64,000 bases of DNA. Source: Candidatus Poribacteria bacterium (GTDB taxonomy: Bacteria > Poribacteria > WGA-4E > WGA-3G). A program made the position numbers and the translations under genes. How positions within the stretch are numbered: the first letter of the stretch is position 1; each line of letters opens with the position of its first letter. The DNA is taken from positions 1 to 64,000 of the forward strand of contig JAJDTM010000044.1 in assembly GCA_022827185.1 (NCBI GenBank), read 5' to 3'. Positions 8,438 through 15,583 of the stretch are shown one piece after another. Under the pieces are notes generated by a model, which was not told the origin of the DNA, searched no databases, and was given only the letters and a program-made list of their open reading frames with translations.

Positions 8438-8651
8438 CAGGGCTATTTAGTTTTAAGAAATTCGCGGGTTTACGCTTTCTGTTACAGATCTGGTGCGGTT
8501 AGAATGCAGATCGCAAATGTAAAGCTTTCTCACTGCGAAGCAAAATTTTGCCGCGTATGGGCAAAATTTGGGTGAGTACACCGCAAAACACGCACCTACC
8601 GGTCCTGGGTGTCCAAAATTGAACGAAAAAATTGAGAACTAAATAGTCCTG
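8438..8651. mobile_element. 214-bp MITE, family A, copy 1
   Basis: The ends are CAGGGCTATTTAGTT on the left and its complement with one mismatch (AACTAAATAGTCCTG) on the right. A near-identical 218-bp copy lies at 54142-54359. The flanks 8428-8437 (CTTTCAAATC) and 8652-8661 (CTCTCAAATC) differ by one base and look like a 10-bp target duplication. It encodes nothing. It fills most of the gap between the outer-membrane protein gene and the next promoter. Confidence 0.85.
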
Positions 8652-8667
8652 CTCTCAAATCAAACAA

Positions 8668-8699
8668 TTGACACAAATTTGTGGGCATGCTAATATAAT
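8668..8699 (+). promoter_or_regulatory. Sigma-70 promoter for the oxidoreductase at 8726
   Basis: A perfect -35 box TTGACA at 8668-8673 is followed after 17 bases by TAATAT (8691-8696); TATAAT at 8694-8699 overlaps it at 20 bases. It lies just right of the MITE and 27-35 bases before the start codon, with a strong GAGGAGG site between. Confidence 0.65.
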
Positions 8700-8725
8700 G
8701 GCAAGTTTCAACGAGGAGGCACATT

Positions 8726-9760
8726 ATGGGAATGTATCGGACTGGGATCGTTGGCGGAAGACGGGGGGTACACCACGCCCGACGTTATGAAGGCATCGAA
8801 AATATGAAGGTAATTGCCATCTGTGAGATTGACGAGGAACGTTTAAAAGTAGCGGTGGAAGAACTCAATATCCCGGGGTATACGGATTACGTTGAGATGT
8901 TGGAAAAGGAGAAACCCGATATTGTTCACGCTGTAACAGAACCGACAGTGCCGCGGCACATCTGGGTAGAACCTGCTGCCGCCGCGGGTGTTAAAGCGTT
9001 GGTGATAGAGAAACCGCTTGCACTCAAACCCAGCGAGGCGGAAGCACTCGCCGCCGCGCACGAGAAAACAGGGCTTAAGATTATTGTCAACCACCAACGG
9101 CGGTACTTACCGTTTGCTGAGAAATTGCTGGAGTTTTTTGCTGATGATAGTCTTGGGGATATACACTTTATCCGTGCTTGTACCGAAGGCGATATTACCG
9201 ATATGGATACCCATTTGATGGATGTCGTGTTATTCGCGCTTAAGGATGTCCCGATTACACACGTGTGGGGTGCTGTTCAAGGTGCTGAAATCTACGACGT
9301 TCCACATCGGCAGTGCCCTGAAGATTTAATGGCGATCTATACGTTTGAGAACGGGGCGCGCGTCTTTTTTGAGTCCGCACGGACAGCGTTTGGAACGATT
9401 GATTTCCCGGGCAGCAATCCACGGTGTAACCTCGATTTTTGGGGGACTAAAGGCAGAATGTGGTGGCGAGAAAACGGGTCATGGGGTTATCAGTTTGACG
9501 GTATGGCGGAGCACTTTGTTGAACCGACTCACTTCGGTGAAGATGATAAGTTCGGGCAGCGAGCGTTTACGGAGGCGATTGCGACGTGGCTCGATGATGA
9601 GAATCAACCGCATCGCAACAGATTGGAATACGCGCTGCTCGGCTTTGATCTGATTATGGCGGCGTATCGCTCTGCACTCATCGGCAGACGGATTGAGTGG
9701 CCCCCGAAACTCTCCGATGAAGAGTGGGTGGAACTCAAGAATAGGGTAACTGGTACTTAA
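8726..9760 (+). CDS. Gfo/Idh/MocA family oxidoreductase
   Basis: NAD(P)-dependent sugar or inositol dehydrogenase-like enzyme, 344 residues. The N-terminal Rossmann domain begins RTGIVGGRRGVHHARRY; the EKPLAL motif holding the catalytic-region lysine is present near residue 95, followed by the C-terminal alpha/beta dimerisation domain. No signal peptide. The start has a strong GAGGAGG site. The stop codon TAA (9758-9760) lies inside the leading TTAA of the repeat that follows, so the repeat sets the C-terminus. Substrate unknown; neighbours are two PhyH-type dioxygenases. Confidence 0.9.
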   Translation: MGMYRTGIVGGRRGVHHARRYEGIENMKVIAICEIDEERLKVAVEELNIPGYTDYVEMLEKEKPDIVHAVTEPTVPRHIWVEPAAAAGVKALVIEKPLALKPSEAEALAAAHEKTGLKIIVNHQRRYLPFAEKLLEFFADDSLGDIHFIRACTEGDITDMDTHLMDVVLFALKDVPITHVWGAVQGAEIYDVPHRQCPEDLMAIYTFENGARVFFESARTAFGTIDFPGSNPRCNLDFWGTKGRMWWRENGSWGYQFDGMAEHFVEPTHFGEDDKFGQRAFTEAIATWLDDENQPHRNRLEYALLGFDLIMAAYRSALIGRRIEWPPKLSDEEWVELKNRVTGT

Positions 9761-9862
9761 CCCCCTAAATCCCCCTTATCAGGGGGACTTTAAGAAGCGA
9801 TAAATTAACCCCCTAAATCCCCCTTATCAGGGGGACTTTAAGAAGCGATGCGTAAGTCTTAC
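9757..9862. repeat. Tandem pair of 45-bp CCCCCTTATCAGGGGG repeats with TGCGTAAGTC end
   Basis: Two identical 45-bp units (9757-9801 and 9805-9849), each with a CCCCCT-TATC-AGGGGG-type hairpin, are separated by AAA and end in TGCGTAAGTCTTA. The unit is the central part of the family B MITE found elsewhere in the window. Confidence 0.85.
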
Positions 9863-9942
9863 TTAAAATAAAACAGGATAGCATAGGAAACCGCAAGACC
9901 TTGCTGTACAAAGACATACAGATGTTATAGGAGGCGATAGAC

Positions 9943-10755
9943 ATGCTCAGCCAAGCGCAGGTTGACACATTTCGTGAAAAAGGCTTTCTCCTCGGAAACC
10001 GTGTTCTAAGCGATGAGCAGGTTGACGAATTGCGTGCGGAATTGGCACGCGTGATTGATAATTATGAGAAACCTGAAGTTCCGCAGCCGGTACGTATCGC
10101 CAATCTCGGCGGTAAGGAAGAGAGTCCGGTCTGGCAGATCGTTAATATTTGGGAGGCGAGTGCTGCCTACCATCGACTGGTTCACAATCCGGTCATAGTG
10201 GAAGAAATTGGACAACTCATGTCGGCGACAGAGTTGCGTGTCTGGCACGATCAGATCCAATACAAACCGCCAAAAGTCGGTGGGGTCAATCGTTGGCATC
10301 AGGATTCGCCGTTGTGGGGGATTCTCATGCCGAAAACGAGTCAGGTCAGTGCTTGGGTCGCGTTGGACGATGTTGATGAAAGCAACGGATGTATGCGTAT
10401 GGTGCGTGGCTCCTATCATTGGGGGAGCCAGATGCCGTTTTTGCGCGAAATCCCGGACATCCATACAATGCCGGATCGCTTTGAAGGTAATGCGTTGGAA
10501 GTAGAACTCTGCCCTGTGCCGAAGGGACATGTCCATTACCATCACGCCTTGACGTGGCATGGATCGCATGACAATACGAGTGAAGATCCGCGTCGTGCGA
10601 TTGCGGTACATTATATGACGAGTGAAACCATCTATGATGAAAGTGGGAATCACATCATGAAACGTTTTGTTACTATCAATGGTGGTAATAAGTTGGCGGG
10701 TCACCATTTTCCGCTTGTGATGGATGAAGGGAAGCCGACGAAGGCAAATATATAA
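9943..10755 (+). CDS. Phytanoyl-CoA dioxygenase (PhyH) family protein, paralog 1
   Basis: Fe(II)/2-oxoglutarate-dependent oxygenase-like protein of 270 residues. The iron ligands appear complete: H119 and D121 in RWHQDSP and a distal H near 206 in LTWHGSHDN, with the 2-oxoglutarate-binding arginine in DPRRAIAVHY. Family members hydroxylate a wide range of small molecules, and the substrate cannot be read from the sequence. A strong AGGAGG site lies upstream. The next gene is a close paralog (most residues identical), clearly a tandem duplication. Both probably follow the oxidoreductase in one functional group. Confidence 0.9.
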   Translation: MLSQAQVDTFREKGFLLGNRVLSDEQVDELRAELARVIDNYEKPEVPQPVRIANLGGKEESPVWQIVNIWEASAAYHRLVHNPVIVEEIGQLMSATELRVWHDQIQYKPPKVGGVNRWHQDSPLWGILMPKTSQVSAWVALDDVDESNGCMRMVRGSYHWGSQMPFLREIPDIHTMPDRFEGNALEVELCPVPKGHVHYHHALTWHGSHDNTSEDPRRAIAVHYMTSETIYDESGNHIMKRFVTINGGNKLAGHHFPLVMDEGKPTKANI

Positions 10756-10777
10756 GTCTTTTCTATTGGAGGGAAGT

Positions 10778-11590
10778 ATGCTCAACCAAACACAGGTTGA
10801 CACATTTCGTGAAAAGGGTTTTCTCCTTGGGAGCCGTGTTCTAAGTGATGAACAGGTTGATGAATTGCGTTCCGAATTGGCGCGCGTGATTGATGACTAC
10901 GAAAAACCTGATGTCCAGCAGCCGGTGCATATCGTCAATCTCGGTGGTAGAGAGGAGAGTCCGGTCTGGCAAGTCGTTAATATTTGGGAGGCGAGTCCTG
11001 CCTACCACCGACTTGTTTATAACCCAATCATCGTGGAAGAAATTGGACAATTGATGTCAACGACGGAACTACGTGTGTGGCACGACCAGATCCAATACAA
11101 GCCGCCGCAGGTCGGGGGTGTCAACATGTGGCATCAGGATTCGCCGTATTGGCCGATCCTTACGCCGAAAACGAGTCAGGTTAGTGCTTGGGTTGCGTTG
11201 GATGATGTTGATGAAAGTAATGGATGTATGCGTATGGTCCGTGGTTCTCACCATTGGGGCAATCAGATTCCTTTCTTGCATTCTATCAAGGACATCCACT
11301 CTATGCCGGATCGCTTTGAAGATAACGCGTTAGCGGTGGAGTTCTGCCCTGTGCCGAAAGGGTATGTCCATTATCATCATTCTTTGACGTGGCACGGATC
11401 GCATGACAACACGAGTCAGGGGCCGCGTCGTGCGATTGCGGTGCATTATATGACCGGTGAGACCTTGTATGATGAAAGTGGCAGTCATGTTATGAAATCT
11501 TTTGTTACGGTTAATGATGGCGAGAAATTGGCAGGCGATAGTTTTCCGCTGGTAATGGATGCGGGAAAACCCACGAGTCCGAGTATATAA
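10778..11590 (+). CDS. Phytanoyl-CoA dioxygenase (PhyH) family protein, paralog 2
   Basis: Second copy of the tandem PhyH pair, 270 residues, colinear with the preceding gene. The same HQD, HGSHDN and PRRAIAVHY elements are intact, so neither copy shows decay. The ATG at 10778 (MLNQTQVDTF) is preceded by GGAGGGAAGT and aligns exactly with the start of paralog 1; an upstream frame from 10724 overlaps paralog 1 and is rejected. Differences cluster around residues 125-130 (LWGILMP against YWPILTP) near the metal site, which suggests different substrates. Confidence 0.9.
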   Translation: MLNQTQVDTFREKGFLLGSRVLSDEQVDELRSELARVIDDYEKPDVQQPVHIVNLGGREESPVWQVVNIWEASPAYHRLVYNPIIVEEIGQLMSTTELRVWHDQIQYKPPQVGGVNMWHQDSPYWPILTPKTSQVSAWVALDDVDESNGCMRMVRGSHHWGNQIPFLHSIKDIHSMPDRFEDNALAVEFCPVPKGYVHYHHSLTWHGSHDNTSQGPRRAIAVHYMTGETLYDESGSHVMKSFVTVNDGEKLAGDSFPLVMDAGKPTSPSI

Positions 11591-11886
11591 GTCTTTTTGA
11601 TTAGATGAAAAAACCAAAAACATAGTCCGTAATGTAATGGCATTTTATATTACTTTGCAGTTTGATAAGGTGATGTTGATGATTGAAAACGTTGCACCAT
11701 AGATCTAGAGGGAACACCCTATCAAAAACCATTCCATTTCATTCCAAGCTGCGTTTGTGTTCTTCAACAACGGTAGTCCGTAATGTAATGGAGGACGGCT
11801 CTACGGGATAGCACCTTCAAACCCAAATTTGATTGACCGAACCGCAAGGAAATATAAAAAAACGAACCGCAAGGAAATATAAAATT
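11591..11886. other. Intergenic stretch with direct repeats and duplicated RBS leader
   Basis: No gene is seen. An 18-bp direct repeat TAGTCCGTAATGTAATGG occurs at 11623-11640 and 11774-11791, enclosing 133 bp. The end of the region repeats 'cgaaccgcaaggaaatataaaa' twice in tandem (around 11838-11885) directly before the next start codon. Confidence 0.7.
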
Positions 11887-13521
11887 ATGAAAGTTGTTGA
11901 TGCAGTTGCGAAAGTCCTTAAAGCGGAAGGCGTGGAATATCTATTCGCCTACCCCGTTAATCCGATAATTGAGGCGGCGGCGAAATTAGACATCCGTCCG
12001 ATTATTGTCAGACAGGAGCGGATCGGACTTCACATGGCGGATGCCATGAGTCGGATGACTTCTGGCGAAAAGATCGGTGTGTTCTGTATGCAGAGCGGCC
12101 CCGGTTCCGAAAATGCGTTCGGTGGTGTTGCGCAAGCGTATGGCGATTCCGCACCGATTGTAGTCTTGCCGGGTGGCTATTCCCGAAGTTTAACACAGAT
12201 CCAACCGAATTTCAATTCTGCGCTGAACTATCGACACGTAACGAAGTCGTGTGAGCAGGTCACGTTGCCTGAAGCCGTCCCGGAAGCGATGCGGCGTGCC
12301 TTCACGCAAGCCCGAAACGGTCGACCGCGTCCCGCGCTTGTCGAATTCCCGTCGGATCTATTTGGTGAGGAAATTTCCGAACCTTTTGAACCTGCTCCTG
12401 TTCCAATCGTACGCTATGGACCTGACAGTGCGTCAATTGAAGCTGCTGCAGATGCGTTGCTGGACGCTGAGTGTCCTGTCATCTACGCAGGGCAAGGTGT
12501 GCATTACGCACAGGCGTGGGATTCTTTGAAAGAATTAGCGGAACTCCTCGCCGCACCTGTAACAACGAGTTTGGCGGGAAAAAGTGCTTTTCCAGAAAAC
12601 CACGCGTTGGCACTCGGTTCCGGCGGACGAGCGATTCCGAAACCGGTGCATCATTTCCTCCAAAAGGCTGATCTGATTTTTGGTATCGGGTGCAGTTTCA
12701 CTCGGACGGGTTTCGGTGTCAAGATTCCAGACGGAAAACGGGTGATTCACGCGACGTTAGATCCAGCGGACATCAATAAAGACGTTCCTGTTGAAACAGC
12801 CCTCGTTGGTGATGCGGGTTTGATTTTAGATGGCTTGCTGGAAGCAGTCCGCGACCGGTCTGACGGTGCATCCGAGGAGCGTAGGGCAGCTGTCACTGGA
12901 GAAATTAGTGCGGTTAAAGCCGAATGGCTCGAAGAGTGGAACGCTAAGCTCACTTCTGACGAGGTGCCGATGACGCCGTATCGTGTCATCTGGGATCTGC
13001 TGCACACCGTTGATGTCGAAAACACGATTATTACACACGATGCGGGGAGTCCGCGCGACCAAATGTCGCCTTTCTGGCAGTCTGTTGCACCGCTTACCTA
13101 TATCGGTTGGGGCAAAACGACGCAGCTCGGTTATGGTCTTGGACTCGCCATGGGTGCGAAACTCGCGAGACCGGATCATCTCTGTGTCAATGTCTGGGGT
13201 GATGCCGCTATCGGTTTTACGGGTATGGATTTCGAGACGGCTGTGCGGGAGCGGATCCCGATTCTCTCTGTCCTTTTCAACAATTTCTCTATGGCGATTG
13301 AGATTCCGATTATGCCGGTGTCTACCGAAAAATTCCGCAGTACAGACATCTCTGGACACTACGCTGACATGGCAAAAGCGTTTGGTGGTTATGGTGAGCG
13401 CGTTGAAACGCCTGACCAGATTATTCCGGCTATCCAGCGCGGTATCCAAAAGACGCAGGAAGGTGTTCCCGCGCTTCTTGAGTTTATTACGGCGAAGGAA
13501 ATTCAGATTTCGAGTTTCTAA
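11887..13521 (+). CDS. Thiamine-pyrophosphate enzyme, acetolactate-synthase-like large subunit
   Basis: TPP-dependent enzyme of 544 residues with the three usual domains: N-terminal PYR domain with the catalytic-type glutamate in RQERIGLHMAD, a central domain, and a C-terminal PP domain with the diphosphate/Mg motif starting GDAAIGFTGMDFETA and ending in LFNN. The FAD-region pattern of true acetolactate synthase is not obvious and no small subunit gene is nearby, so a decarboxylase or other carboligase is equally possible. The ATG at 11887 (MKVVDAVAKVLKAEG) follows a duplicated AAGGAAATAT leader. A TTG at 11833 would put the repeated leader into the protein and is rejected. Confidence 0.85.
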   Translation: MKVVDAVAKVLKAEGVEYLFAYPVNPIIEAAAKLDIRPIIVRQERIGLHMADAMSRMTSGEKIGVFCMQSGPGSENAFGGVAQAYGDSAPIVVLPGGYSRSLTQIQPNFNSALNYRHVTKSCEQVTLPEAVPEAMRRAFTQARNGRPRPALVEFPSDLFGEEISEPFEPAPVPIVRYGPDSASIEAAADALLDAECPVIYAGQGVHYAQAWDSLKELAELLAAPVTTSLAGKSAFPENHALALGSGGRAIPKPVHHFLQKADLIFGIGCSFTRTGFGVKIPDGKRVIHATLDPADINKDVPVETALVGDAGLILDGLLEAVRDRSDGASEERRAAVTGEISAVKAEWLEEWNAKLTSDEVPMTPYRVIWDLLHTVDVENTIITHDAGSPRDQMSPFWQSVAPLTYIGWGKTTQLGYGLGLAMGAKLARPDHLCVNVWGDAAIGFTGMDFETAVRERIPILSVLFNNFSMAIEIPIMPVSTEKFRSTDISGHYADMAKAFGGYGERVETPDQIIPAIQRGIQKTQEGVPALLEFITAKEIQISSF

Positions 13522-13688
13522 ATGGCTATCGGCTGTCAGCAAGAATGGCTCTCGGCTGTCGGCTGTCAGCCGTCAGTAAAGAGAAGAGGTTTCCTGTAAC
13601 GCTTGCGTCTTTGCTGACTGCTGACGGCTAATGGCTGACGGCTATTCTGGTTGATGGCTGACGGCTATAAAAAAAGGAGTCTACTGTA
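13522..13688. repeat. GGCTGTCAGC-type simple repeats
   Basis: Imperfect repeats of ggctgtcagc, gctgacggct and ggctatcggc in both orientations fill this gap. Shorter stretches of the same type occur at 4983-5025, 19240-19262, 22630-22670, 22795-22812, 45016-45055 and 57746-57782. Confidence 0.75.
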
Positions 13689-14459
13689 ATGAGACCGATT
13701 ATCACTGTTTTTTGTGTCATTGCCCTGAGTTTTAGTGTGAGTGCGTGGGCAATAAACGATGACGATGCGCTCATGTTGTATTTTACCTTTGACAAGGATG
13801 AGGGGGGTAAAGTTACAGACGTGAGCGGGAATAACATTGAAGGCACCTTTGAAGGTGCGGTCTGGTCGAAAGATGGCAAATTTGGGGGTGCCGTTCATCT
13901 TGAAGACACTGGAAAGTTTGTAGAAGTTGACGCAGTCCCTGAACTTGACATCACTGATGAACTCACGATTCAAGCATGGTTTTTCCCTGAAGAATCCCAA
14001 GGGGACTCCAACCTGATGGGACGTAGGAGCGGGGCGAACGTTGGTGGTTATTGTCTCCAGTGGAGTGCGCAGTTTACGGGTGCGCCACAAATTGAGACAT
14101 GGATTAACATCGGTGGATGGAAAGGTTCACGGAATAAACAGACCATTAAGCCCGATTTAGAGGAGTGGCACCATGTCTCCTCTACCTACGATGGAAAAAT
14201 GATTCGCCAATACATTGACGGTAAGTTGGATGTGGAATTTGAACCGCCAGCAGGTAAGATTAATAGTATTGAGGTCGTTTTCCGTATCGGTAAGGCGCAA
14301 ACAGGGCTTGATGGGATGGTGGGCTTGGTTGATGAGGTAGCGATCTACGACCGTGCGCTCACGGTTGAGGAGATTAACCAAGATATGGAGAATGGCGTTT
14401 TCTTTGCTGTGTCACCGAAAGACAAACTTGCCACGACGTGGGGTAAGTTGAAAATGTAA
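13689..14459 (+). CDS. Secreted LamG-domain protein with C-terminal TTWG tag
   Basis: Exported jelly-roll (concanavalin A-like, LamG) protein of 256 residues. A signal peptide (MRPIITVFCVIALSFSVSAWA) leads into a single LamG domain from about residue 24 to 230: LMLYFTFDKDEGG at the start, EEWHHVSSTYDGKMIRQYIDGK in the middle, and GLVDEVAIYDRALTVEEI at the end. LamG domains bind carbohydrate or matrix proteins. The last 15 residues, SPKDKLATTWGKLKM, match the ends of four other exported proteins in this window. AAAGGAG lies upstream of the start. Cargo or ligand unknown; it probably acts outside the cell. Confidence 0.85.
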   Translation: MRPIITVFCVIALSFSVSAWAINDDDALMLYFTFDKDEGGKVTDVSGNNIEGTFEGAVWSKDGKFGGAVHLEDTGKFVEVDAVPELDITDELTIQAWFFPEESQGDSNLMGRRSGANVGGYCLQWSAQFTGAPQIETWINIGGWKGSRNKQTIKPDLEEWHHVSSTYDGKMIRQYIDGKLDVEFEPPAGKINSIEVVFRIGKAQTGLDGMVGLVDEVAIYDRALTVEEINQDMENGVFFAVSPKDKLATTWGKLKM

Positions 14460-14465
14460 AATAGA

Positions 14466-14552
14466 TGGGACTTATGCAACAATTTTCGGTATCTTTAACC
14501 CCCTAAATCCCCCTTATCAGGGGGACTTTAATAGGGAATGCGTAAGTCCTAA
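14466..14552. mobile_element. Family B MITE, about 85 bp
   Basis: The left end GGACTTATGCA (14468) and right end TGCGTAAGTCC (14539-14549) are inverted with one mismatch. The centre is the CCCCCTTATCAGGGGG hairpin unit. Confidence 0.75.
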
Positions 14553-14616
14553 TAGATAACTATTCTCTATCGTAGCAGCAGTGCCACCATGCCTGCCTGT
14601 TTCTAAGTTTTCTACC

Positions 14617-14648
14617 GGAGGGCGGGTTTTGTACTCGTCCTCCTTTTC
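14617..14648 (+). terminator. Hairpin GGAGGGCG...CGTCCTCC followed by T-rich run
   Basis: An eight-base stem with one G-T pair and a loop of about 11 bases is followed by TTTTC. It may end transcription from the LamG gene upstream, or be a leader structure of the next gene. Confidence 0.4.
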
Positions 14649-14670
14649 ATTCTATGAGGAGGGATCACAG

Positions 14671-15459
14671 ATGAGAACCCGGATACTTGTGACGCTATGC
14701 GTTTTTTTTAGTCTATCGCTCTGCTTTGCGGGTTACACCGCAGGTGGAAAGGGCAATGTGAAACAACTCGGTAAGCAACTTTATGTCTGGCATTTCGACG
14801 AAGGTAACGGGAAAAAGAGTGAGGAGGCGACTGCTGGCTTAGTAGGTGAATTTACTGGTAATATTGAGTGGACTGAAGGCATTCTCGGTAAAGCCGTGCA
14901 GATGGCTGGCGAGCCCGGCAAAGCCGATTACATAGAGGTTGCGCATTCCAAGGAGATTGATATAGACGAAGCCATCACGATGATGGCGTGGGTCTATCCT
15001 GACAAACTGCCAGCGGGTGATCAAGCGAACAAATTCACGATCTTCTACAAGAACACCTATTATCTGCAGATTGAACCCGGAGAAGGGAAGCTCGCTTACT
15101 ATTTCTACGAGACCAGTAGCCCAGGTTACCATATCTCTGATGGCAAGATCAAAGCGGAAGAGTGGAGCCATGTTGCTGTTGTGTGGGATGGGAAGGAAGC
15201 CGGTTTCTATATCAATGGCGAATCCGACGGTACGGCTATCGCACAGAAAGGACCGGGACTGAGCCGAGCGGATAAACCGTTGCGGTTCGGCGGTGAGAAT
15301 AATGGGTGTTGTCCGCGTTTCTTTCAGGGACGTATTGATGAACTGATGTTAGCCAACTACGCGCTGACTGAAGCGGAACTTCAGAAGATTGTTAATGATA
15401 CGCTTGATGTCTCGGCACATGGCAAGTTGGCGACAACGTGGGCAAATCTAAAGAAATAA
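14671..15459 (+). CDS. Secreted LamG-domain protein with C-terminal TTWA tag
   Basis: Exported protein of 262 residues with signal peptide MRTRILVTLCVFFSLSLCFA and one LamG/concanavalin A-like domain (LYVWHFDEGNGKKSEE to GRIDELMLANYALTEAEL). The central EEWSHVAVVWDGKEAGFYIN segment is typical. The C-terminus, VSAHGKLATTWANLKK, is the same tag as in the preceding protein although the two domains are clearly diverged. The ATG at 14671 has GAGGAGGGATC upstream; longer in-frame starts lack a signal peptide at their end. It ends just before a strong terminator, so the two LamG genes and the repeat between them may form a unit. Confidence 0.85.
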   Translation: MRTRILVTLCVFFSLSLCFAGYTAGGKGNVKQLGKQLYVWHFDEGNGKKSEEATAGLVGEFTGNIEWTEGILGKAVQMAGEPGKADYIEVAHSKEIDIDEAITMMAWVYPDKLPAGDQANKFTIFYKNTYYLQIEPGEGKLAYYFYETSSPGYHISDGKIKAEEWSHVAVVWDGKEAGFYINGESDGTAIAQKGPGLSRADKPLRFGGENNGCCPRFFQGRIDELMLANYALTEAELQKIVNDTLDVSAHGKLATTWANLKK

Positions 15460-15493
15460 GGATAATGTAATCTATCTGCTGCTTTTCAGAGAG

Positions 15494-15523
15494 ATGGGCG
15501 GGATTTGATTCTCGCCCATTTTT
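15494..15523 (+). terminator. Intrinsic terminator after the LamG gene
   Basis: Stem ATGGGCG/CGCCCAT (15494-15500 and 15513-15519) with a 12-base loop is followed directly by a run of T residues. Confidence 0.8.
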
Positions 15524-15525
15524 CG

Positions 15526-15554
15526 TTGCAAACAGATGGGAATGGTCGTATAAT
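15526..15554 (+). promoter_or_regulatory. Sigma-70 promoter for the AAA ATPase gene
   Basis: TTGCAA at 15526-15531 and a perfect TATAAT at 15549-15554 are 17 bases apart, 30 bases before the start codon and just after the terminator of the preceding gene. Confidence 0.65.
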
Positions 15555-15583
15555 TGACTTGAGTTCAGCACCGGCAGGAGAAA

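Noticed and set aside
9757..9849. Tandem repeats considered as a CRISPR array
   Set aside because: There are only two units with a 3-bp spacer, the same sequence occurs elsewhere as a MITE core, and no cas genes are present.
10006..10803. Minus-strand frame of 265 codons over the first PhyH gene
   Set aside because: It shadows the PhyH gene, whose iron ligands and ribosome site are clear; the mirror frame repeats in the paralog.
12826..13542. Minus-strand frame of 238 codons over the TPP enzyme
   Set aside because: It is antisense to a well-supported gene and has arginine-rich composition typical of a shadow frame.
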